From Sphingomonas sp. PP-CE-3G-477 (GTDB taxonomy: Bacteria > Pseudomonadota > Alphaproteobacteria > Sphingomonadales > Sphingomonadaceae): a DNA stretch of 64,000 nucleotides. Below, piece by piece: positions 56,163-64,000 of this stretch. The notes beneath the pieces were generated by a model. The model ran no database searches, had not been told where the DNA came from, and was given only the letters and a program-made list of their open reading frames with translations. The position numbers were made by a program, and so were the translations under genes. Within the stretch, counting starts at the first letter, position 1, and the number at the start of each line of letters is the position of its first letter. The stretch is taken from assembly GCF_003050745.1 (NCBI RefSeq), contig NZ_QAOF01000001.1, positions 620,001 to 684,000 of the forward strand, given 5' to 3'.

Positions 56163-57143
56163 TCATCGGGCGTCGAGCCAGCGGGCGATGCGATCGAGCA
56201 GCCGGTCGGTCGCGTCCAGCCTTTCGCCCATTTGCAGGAAGGCGTGGATCATGCCGTCGAACCGGTCGTGGTCGACCGTGACGCCTGCGTCGCGCAGGCG
56301 CTGGCCATAGGCTTCACCCTCGTCGCGTAGCGGGTCGTTCTCGCAGGTTACCAGCAGCGTCGGGGGCAGGGCGGCGAGGTTGTTTGCCAGGACGGGCGAC
56401 GCGCGCGGATCGGTGCGGTCTGCATCGGAGGCTAGGTACAGGTCGATCTGCCGCTCCAGGGACTTCGCGTCGATGATGTTGCCGTCTTCGCTTTGCCGCG
56501 ACGGGTAGGCGGTATCGCGGCGCAGGTCGGTGTTCGGGTAGAGCAGGATCTGGCCGTGTAGCGCTGGTCCGCCTTCGGACGCCGCGCGCGAGGCGAGCGC
56601 GGTTGCGAGCGTACCGCCTATACTGTCCCCGGAGACGACGACGCGCGACCGGTCGATGTCCAGCGCGTCGGCTTGCGCGACGAGGCCTTGCAACGCGGTC
56701 CAGCTATCGTCGAGTTGCGCGGGGAAGCGGTGTTCGGGCGCCAGGCGATAGGCGGGGGCGGCGACCAGCCAGCCGGTTCGGTTCGCCAGCGCGCGCAAGG
56801 CCGGGTCGTGTCCGTCGATCGACCCGGCGATCGCGCCGCCGCCGTGGATGTGCAGCAGGAGCGGCAACGGGCCGGGTTTCGGGCGATAGAGCCGCACAGT
56901 GAGCGGGCCGGACTTCGACGGCAGCATGAGGTGCGTGATCGCGTGGACCGGCTCCGGATCGCCCGAGAAGGTCTTCAGCAGTGCCGTCTGATAGCGGAAG
57001 TCGGCGAGCCACCGCGCATCGTCGGCGTGCGGATCAGCGTCCGGGGCGAGTGTCTTTATCGTGTCGAGTATCGTTCGAGCCTGTGGATCCACCGGCGCAT
57101 CTCCTTCGCGGATCGGACGTTTGGTGACCACGACGGGTTCCAT
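56163..57143 (-). CDS. Alpha/beta hydrolase, hormone-sensitive lipase family
   Basis: 326 residues. Oxyanion motif LLLHIHGGGAIAGSIDGHD, catalytic Ser in VVSGDSIGGTLA, Asp in CENDPLRDEGE and His in DGMIHAFLQMG. The HGGG/GDSxGG pair places it in the HSL (family IV) esterases. No signal peptide. Divergent from a second hydrolase gene, 67 bases between starts. Confidence 0.92.
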   Translation of the reverse strand: MEPVVVTKRPIREGDAPVDPQARTILDTIKTLAPDADPHADDARWLADFRYQTALLKTFSGDPEPVHAITHLMLPSKSGPLTVRLYRPKPGPLPLLLHIHGGGAIAGSIDGHDPALRALANRTGWLVAAPAYRLAPEHRFPAQLDDSWTALQGLVAQADALDIDRSRVVVSGDSIGGTLATALASRAASEGGPALHGQILLYPNTDLRRDTAYPSRQSEDGNIIDAKSLERQIDLYLASDADRTDPRASPVLANNLAALPPTLLVTCENDPLRDEGEAYGQRLRDAGVTVDHDRFDGMIHAFLQMGERLDATDRLLDRIARWLDAR

Positions 57144-57210
57144 GCGCGGGCGGCTGCGACTTTGGACAAGGCCGGGCGTTCAGCGCACTAAGGATTTGAA
57201 GGAGATGGCT

Positions 57211-58158
57211 ATGAAGCGGACGGGCAAGCGATTGATCGGCGGGGCGCTGCTGGCGGCGGTATCGGGGATCGGGCTGTCGCTCTATTCGAGCCGCGTCGCG
57301 CGGCTTGCCGAGGACCTGGTGCCGGCGGAAGGGCGTTTTCTCGACGTCGCGGGCGCGCGGTTGCATTATATCGATGTCGGCAGCGGGCCGGCGATCGTCA
57401 TGGTCCACGGGCTCGCCGGGCAGTTGCGCAACTTCAGCTATGCGCTCGTCGATCTGCTGAAGGACGACTACCGCGTGATCGTCGTCGACCGGCCGGGGTC
57501 GGGCTATTCGACCGCGACGGGGGCGATGCCGGGGATTATCGGGCAGGGCGCGATCATCGCCGACTTCATCCAGAAGCTTGGGCTGGATCGACCGTTGCTG
57601 GTCGGGCATTCGCTGGGCGGTGCGCTCAGCCTAGCGGTCGGGCTCGACCATCCGCATCTGGTTCGCGCGCTCGCCTTGATCGCGCCGCTGACGCAGCCGT
57701 TGGAGCAGGTGCCGGAGAGCTTCCGCGGATTGGCGCGGATTCCGTCGGGTGCGCGTCTGGCGTTCGCGCAGGTGCTGGGTACGCCGCTAAGCCGGCTGAC
57801 TGCGAAGAAGACGCTGGAAGGCGTGTTTGCGCCCGAGGCTGTGCCGGAGGATTTCATAACGCGGGGCGGCGGCGCGTTGTCGGCGCGACCGATCGCGATT
57901 GCGGCGGCGGCGGCTGATCTGGCCGGGGCGAACGACGATGTGACGGCGATGGTCGGGCGGTATGCGGAGATCGGCTTGCCGGTGCGGATATTGTTCGGGC
58001 GCCAGGATGTGATTCTTGATCCGGCCTGGAATGGTCACCGGACTGCGGCGGTGATTCCGGGGGCCAAGATCGACACGATCGAGGGCGGGCACATGATCCC
58101 GATTACTGCGCCTGATGCTTGTGCGCGGTTTGTAAGGGCTGCGTTTGCGGCTGGGTGA
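57211..58158 (+). CDS. Alpha/beta hydrolase, membrane-anchored
   Basis: 315 residues. An N-terminal hydrophobic anchor (LIGGALLAAVSGIGLSLYSS) precedes an alpha/beta fold: IVMVHGLAGQLRNFSYALVD, DRPGSGYS, nucleophile Ser in LLVGHSLGGALSLAVGL, Asp in FGRQDVILDP and His in EGGHMIPITAP. Substrate unknown. ATG 57211 is chosen because AAGGAG (57199-57204) lies six bases before it; ATG 57205 overlaps that site. Confidence 0.9.
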   Translation: MKRTGKRLIGGALLAAVSGIGLSLYSSRVARLAEDLVPAEGRFLDVAGARLHYIDVGSGPAIVMVHGLAGQLRNFSYALVDLLKDDYRVIVVDRPGSGYSTATGAMPGIIGQGAIIADFIQKLGLDRPLLVGHSLGGALSLAVGLDHPHLVRALALIAPLTQPLEQVPESFRGLARIPSGARLAFAQVLGTPLSRLTAKKTLEGVFAPEAVPEDFITRGGGALSARPIAIAAAAADLAGANDDVTAMVGRYAEIGLPVRILFGRQDVILDPAWNGHRTAAVIPGAKIDTIEGGHMIPITAPDACARFVRAAFAAG

Positions 58159-58210
58159 GTTTGCGGCTGGGTGAGTTATCTCTCCGAGACGGTGCCGAGG
58201 TAGCTTATCC

Positions 58211-58314
58211 GCCCCGGCGAAGGCCGGGGTCCAATTGGAAAGGTCGGCGTAACGGAGGGATGCGCTTCGTCAGCTACCTTCCCCAATTGGACCCCGGCCT
58301 CCGCCGGGGTGGTG
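58211..58314. repeat. GCCCCGGCGAAGGCCGGGGTCCA paired inverted repeat
   Basis: The reverse orientation of the 24473/50784 element: left arm carries GCGAAGGC, right arm carries CCTCCGCCGGGG. TCCAATTGG / CCAATTGGAC sit inside. Confidence 0.86.
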
Positions 58315-58435
58315 CTTTGGTGGGGAGCGCGTTCTCGACAACAAGCACTTGCGGGGTTGAGAGTTGCCGATGCTCGCGTTGATGCGATGCCAATAACCGT
58401 GCGGGAGACAGCAACGAACGCCATCTCCCGCTCCT

Positions 58436-58490
58436 TGTTCTCCCGCGAAGGCGGGAGTCCAGTCTGGGCTCCCGCCTTCGCGGGAGAACA
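58436..58490. repeat. CTCCCGCGAAGGCGGGAGTCCAG paired inverted repeat
   Basis: Left arm TTCTCCCGCGAAGGCGGGAG, centre TCCAGTCTGGG, right arm CTCCCGCCTTCGCGGGAGAA; the outer 19 bases are perfect complements. Together with 58211-58314 it fills most of the 58159-58510 gap. Confidence 0.88.
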
Positions 58491-58510
58491 TGCTTGCGTT
58501 TGAGTGCCGG

Positions 58511-58857
58511 TCAGCCCGCGACGGGGAGCTTCACCTTGCCCTCGTCGTCGCGTTCCAGAGCGCCGTAGGACAGCACGACTTCCAGCAGCAGCGGGCCGCC
58601 ATGGATGTGCGGGAACAGTTGCCCGCCGCGCGACTCTTCCCACTTCACGTCGTCGCCGAGCGCTTCGAGATCGATCGCCGCCACATGCATGTCCGACTGG
58701 CCGGCAAAGTGCTTGTCGACCGTCTCCGTCAGCTGCTCCGCGGTCGACAGGTGGATATAGCCATCGGCCAGATCCACCGGCGCGCCCGCGAAGCTGCCGC
58801 TTTCCAGCGTGGCCAACTGTTCGCCGGTCAAGACCTTGTACGCGATCGGATCGCGGC

Positions 58858-58861
<4 letters not shown>
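58511..58861 (-). CDS. DUF952 domain protein
   Basis: 116 residues, soluble. Matches DUF952: AYKVLTGEQLATLESG, then VDLADGYIHLSTAEQLTETV and KWEESRGGQLFPHIHGG. The fold is related to the ADP-ribosyltransferase-like group by some predictions, but no activity is known. Overlaps the gyrA stop by four bases (ATGA), so translation is coupled to gyrA. Confidence 0.88.
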
Positions 58862-61623
<2,762 letters not shown>

Positions 61624-61743
61624 ATCTGAACGCTTTCGGCTTGTTGCGGTGTTGTGACACACCTTAGCCGAGGGGGGGGCACCTTACTACCCCCGCGCAC
61701 GCGTACGCACGCGAGGGAGAAGGGTTTCATCGTTAATTCGGGC

Positions 61744-62028
61744 TTATTTGCAGGCGGTCTTGGTCTTGTTGCCGGCGAGCGAGCAATTGTACGTGACGGT
61801 CTTGCCGTTCGCGAGTTTGGCGGTGACCATGCGGCCTTTCTTGACCGTGGTGGTGCGCTTGGCGACCTTGGTGTTGCCCATCGGCGTGGTGGTCTTGGTG
61901 GTCGTGGTGTGCGTCGCGACGGTCTTCGGCTGGACGGTCTTGGTCTGAGCCTGAGTGGCGGCAACCGCTGCGCCGCCGGAGAGCAGCGCGCTACCGGCGA
62001 GGATCGCGAGGGGGAGGGACTTCTTCAT
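61744..62028 (-). CDS. Small secreted Thr/Lys-rich protein
   Basis: 94 residues. Signal peptide MKKSLPLAILAGSALLSGGA, then Thr/Lys/Val-rich repeats (TKTVQPKTVATHTTTTKTTT) and a short end with two Cys (TVTYNCSLAGNKTKTACK), which may form one disulfide. Function unknown. ATG 62028 is supported by the signal peptide. Lies 120 bases upstream of gyrA. Confidence 0.72.
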   Translation of the reverse strand: MKKSLPLAILAGSALLSGGAAVAATQAQTKTVQPKTVATHTTTTKTTTPMGNTKVAKRTTTVKKGRMVTAKLANGKTVTYNCSLAGNKTKTACK

Positions 62029-62153
62029 GCGGGTATCCTCTCGTTTCGGCCTTGGTGGACGATGCCAAGAGACTGCGCCGGAGGACCTGAACGGAGTGTG
62101 GCAGGCAGGTGAAATCGGCGTCATGCATAGTGCCGAAGTCCAGCCAAGGCCTT

Positions 62154-62248
62154 GTCATTCCCGCGGAGGCGGGAACCCATAGTGGCGAACCTTTCGGCTC
62201 CATCGCTACCGTCAGAGCATATGGATCCCCGCCTGCGCGGGGATGACG
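62154..62248. repeat. GTCATTCCCGCGGAGGCGGGAACCCATA paired element
   Basis: Left arm GTCATTCCCGCGGAGGCGGG, inner ACCCATAGTGG / CATATGGATCC, right arm CCCCGCCTGCGCGGGGATGAC. Same class as 17622-17717. Confidence 0.8.
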
Positions 62249-62282
62249 AGGTGGTTGGTCGGCAAACCGGTATCGCTGGCCG

Positions 62283-62969
62283 TTATGGCGTTACCTCGAC
62301 CCCGTCCCACGCAAACAGTTTGCCGCTGTCCGGTGCGCGCAGGCCGTCGATGACGTCGAGCAACTGCACCGCCGCGCGGTCCGGCTTGAACAGGTTGCCG
62401 GGGGTGACGTTGCCCTGGAATGGCTTCGACAAGCCGGTGTCGACCGTCCCCGGATGCAACCCCACGACGATCCCGCTGGAGTTCCGGCGCTTGTCCTCGA
62501 TCGAGATCGTCTTCACCAACTGGTTGAGCGCCGCCTTCGACGCACGATAGCCGTACCAGCCGCCGAGCTTGTTATCGCCAATGCTCCCCACGCGAGCAGA
62601 CAACACCGCGAACACGATCCGCCCCGCCTTCGGCGTCGTCGGCAGGAAATGCTTCGCCACCAGCGCCGGCCCGATCGCGTTGATCGCGAAGTTGCGCGCC
62701 ATCCACACAGGATCGAGCTCGCGCATCGCCTTCTCCGGCCCCTTGGCGCCGTCGTGCAGCAAGCCCGTCGCGACGATCACCAGCGTCGGCGAGCCCACGC
62801 GCCCGGCTGCCGCCGCAATGCTAGCCTCGTCTTCCAGATCGAGATGCCGATCGCCGCTCTCCGACCGCGCGAACCCATAGACGTTATCGAACGCGCCTTC
62901 CTCGATCAGCGCCTCCTCCAGCGCCTTGCCGATCCCGCCCGACACACCGATGACGACCGCGCTGCTCAC
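62283..62969 (-). CDS. Short-chain dehydrogenase/reductase (CsgA-like SDR)
   Basis: 228 residues. Rossmann start AVVIGVSGGIGKALEEALIE; catalytic Tyr-x-x-x-Lys in GGWYGYRASKAALNQLVKT, preceded by a Ser in FAVLSARVGSIGD; Asn in NAIGPALVAKHF. Short NAD(P) reductase resembling CsgA-type SDRs. Its start overlaps the yaaA stop by 4 bases, so the two are cotranscribed. Confidence 0.88.
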   Translation of the reverse strand: MSSAVVIGVSGGIGKALEEALIEEGAFDNVYGFARSESGDRHLDLEDEASIAAAAGRVGSPTLVIVATGLLHDGAKGPEKAMRELDPVWMARNFAINAIGPALVAKHFLPTTPKAGRIVFAVLSARVGSIGDNKLGGWYGYRASKAALNQLVKTISIEDKRRNSSGIVVGLHPGTVDTGLSKPFQGNVTPGNLFKPDRAAVQLLDVIDGLRAPDSGKLFAWDGVEVTP

Positions 62970-63715
62970 TTGCGCACGAACCGAAACTGCGCGTCGCTGC
63001 TGCCTGCCGCGTCATACGCATAGCCGTCGCTGTCGAACCCCTTGATACCCTCGATGTCGTCGACGCGGTGCTCGACCAGCCACCGTGCGACCATCCCGCG
63101 CGCCTTCTTCGCGTGGAAGCTGACGAACTTCTGCGCCTCGCCCTCGCGGAAATCGATCGCGATGACGCGGATCGCCTTGGGCAGCTTGCCGTCCGCCGCC
63201 GCCCAATATTCCTGGCTCGCGAGGTTGAGGATCGTCCCCGATCCTTCCGCCTCGACATCGTCCGCAAGCAGCTTGGCGATCCGGTCCCCCCACCAGTCGG
63301 TCAGCTTCGTCTTCCGCGGCGCCCAGCGCGTGCCCATCTCCAGCCGGTAGGGCCGCATCAGGTCGAGCGGCCGCAGCAACCCGTACAGACCCGACAGCAT
63401 CCGCACGTGATCCTGCGCGTAATCCACCGCCGCCTCGTCGAGCGTCTTCGCCTCCAGCCCGGTATAGACGTCGCCGGCAAACGCGAACATCGCCGGCCGC
63501 TCGGGCAGCGTGTCGAAATCGCGGAACCGGTCGGCGTTCAGCTTCGCCAGCGCCGGCGAGATATGCATCAGCTCCGACAGCTTCTTCTGCGTCAGGTGCG
63601 CGGCGGCATGCGCCAGCGTCTTCGCCTCGTCGGCAAAGCGCGGCGCTGTCGAGTCGAGCTTGGGCAGTGCGCTCTCGTAATCGAGCGTCTTGGCGGGTGA
63701 TAGGACAGCGATCAT
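62966..63715 (-). CDS. yaaA: Peroxide stress protein YaaA
   Basis: 249 residues. Starts MIAVLSPAKTLDYESALPK; contains FDTLPERPAMFAFAGDVYTG, MLSGLYGLLRPLDLMRPYRLE and the conserved C-terminal FVSFHAKKARGMVARWLVE. In E. coli YaaA limits intracellular free iron during peroxide stress. Upstream partner of the SDR gene. Confidence 0.95.
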   Translation of the reverse strand: MIAVLSPAKTLDYESALPKLDSTAPRFADEAKTLAHAAAHLTQKKLSELMHISPALAKLNADRFRDFDTLPERPAMFAFAGDVYTGLEAKTLDEAAVDYAQDHVRMLSGLYGLLRPLDLMRPYRLEMGTRWAPRKTKLTDWWGDRIAKLLADDVEAEGSGTILNLASQEYWAAADGKLPKAIRVIAIDFREGEAQKFVSFHAKKARGMVARWLVEHRVDDIEGIKGFDSDGYAYDAAGSSDAQFRFVRK

Positions 63716-63876
63716 GCGTGCGATCTACCGCCCACTGTCATCTCGTTCAATCGCGGTTCACGGGGTAAATTCCATGCGCGGGGATACAAGCCGCTTGCTT
63801 GAACGTATGCACGGCGGACCATATAGCGTCGGCGCGCGCCACCACGGTAGGGCCGACGCAGAGGGAGAGTTTCCGC

Positions 63877-64000
63877 ATGAAGACCATTTCCAAGCTTGCA
63901 CTGGTTGCGGCATTCGCCACTGGCGTAAGCAGCATGGCGCTCACCACGCCCGCCTTCGCCAAGGACAAGAAGGCCGATGCGGCGCCAGCGATGAAGCTGA
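63877..64000 (+). CDS. Secreted protein, N-terminal part (partial, runs off the window)
   Basis: 41 codons visible. MKTISKLALVAAFATGVSSM with cleavage near AFAKDKKAD makes a clear signal peptide; then a Lys/Ala-rich start of the mature protein (KDKKADAAPAMKL). GAGGGAGAG lies at a good distance upstream. Family cannot be told from this part. Confidence 0.75.
   Translation, partial: MKTISKLALVAAFATGVSSMALTTPAFAKDKKADAAPAMKL

Noticed and set aside
63747..63968. Minus-strand ORF of 73 codons at the window end
   Set aside because: It lies opposite the signal-peptide region of the gene starting at 63877 and has no support of its own.

Overview
The window reads as chromosomal DNA of a high-GC alphaproteobacterium of the order Sphingomonadales, most likely Sphingomonas or a close relative. 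The evidence is the gene content (rpsP-rimM-trmD-rplS, yqeY-dnaG-rpoD, eno-ftsB, a Mg-type HemB, DUF4170, DUF2171 and DUF885 proteins, a FecI/FecR/TonB-receptor unit), short intergenic inverted repeats in almost every convergent gap, and candidate GGAAC-N16-CGTT general-stress promoters. No rRNA, phage, insertion sequence or CRISPR array is visible. Genus assignment is an inference from content, not from a database search.

Layout. 1-3.0 kb: translation operon (rpsP end, small ORF, rimM, trmD, rplS) with an opposing thioredoxin-reductase-like gene wedged between rimM and trmD. 3.0-4.1 kb: about 1 kb of repeat elements with no convincing gene. 4.07-6.1 kb: an RluE-type pseudouridine synthase, then a lower-GC islet with one DUF5677-like gene. 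6.1-11.0 kb (minus): rpoD, dnaG, a DUF559 gene with a repeat-derived tail, yqeY. 11.1-17.3 kb (plus): carA, a small unknown gene, carB, greA, a rhomboid protease. 17.7-19.8 kb (minus): DUF4170 gene and a yqjDE-like membrane-stress gene set. 19.9-21.7 kb: eno-ftsB. 21.7-31.8 kb: hydrolase, DUF885 lipoprotein, MFS transporter, prolyl oligopeptidase, two small envelope proteins, a broken metallophosphoesterase, a lipoprotein. 31.8-35.4 kb: ohr/ohrR with two matching operators, MFS transporter, glutaminase. 35.5-41.9 kb: small envelope proteins, MipA/OmpV, then FecI-FecR-TonB receptor. 42-44.7 kb: tRNA-Ala, a FUS-like low-complexity DUF2171 protein, an MDR oxidoreductase. 44.9-50.0 kb (minus): corA and a tightly packed operon of ATP-grasp enzyme, flavin monooxygenase and a MetNIQ-type importer. 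50.1-55.9 kb: cyclophilin, diacylglycerol-kinase-like protein, hemB, spermidine-synthase-like membrane protein, lipoprotein. 56-64 kb: twin tRNA-Arg, two hydrolases, gyrA with DUF952, SDR with yaaA, and the start of a secreted protein.

How the parts work together. Most of the window is housekeeping: translation, replication initiation, transcription, pyrimidine/arginine and heme synthesis, cell division. Between these lie stress and envelope functions. The yqjDE-like set, an alpha/beta hydrolase and a small basic secreted protein each carry a candidate EcfG-type promoter, which suggests shared general-stress control. Ohr/OhrR and YaaA handle peroxide stress. The ATP-grasp/LLM/MetNIQ operon looks like a sulfur-compound uptake and processing unit.

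The most unusual signals are: a repeat pair translated in frame inside the CarA interdomain linker; members of the same repeat family forming the end of the DUF559 gene; a bacterial protein with FUS-like Gly/Tyr/Gln repeats; an in-frame TGA in the metal-binding GHTHGG motif of a metallophosphoesterase; and the ATP-grasp/LLM/MetNIQ operon with a MetN that lacks its regulatory domain.
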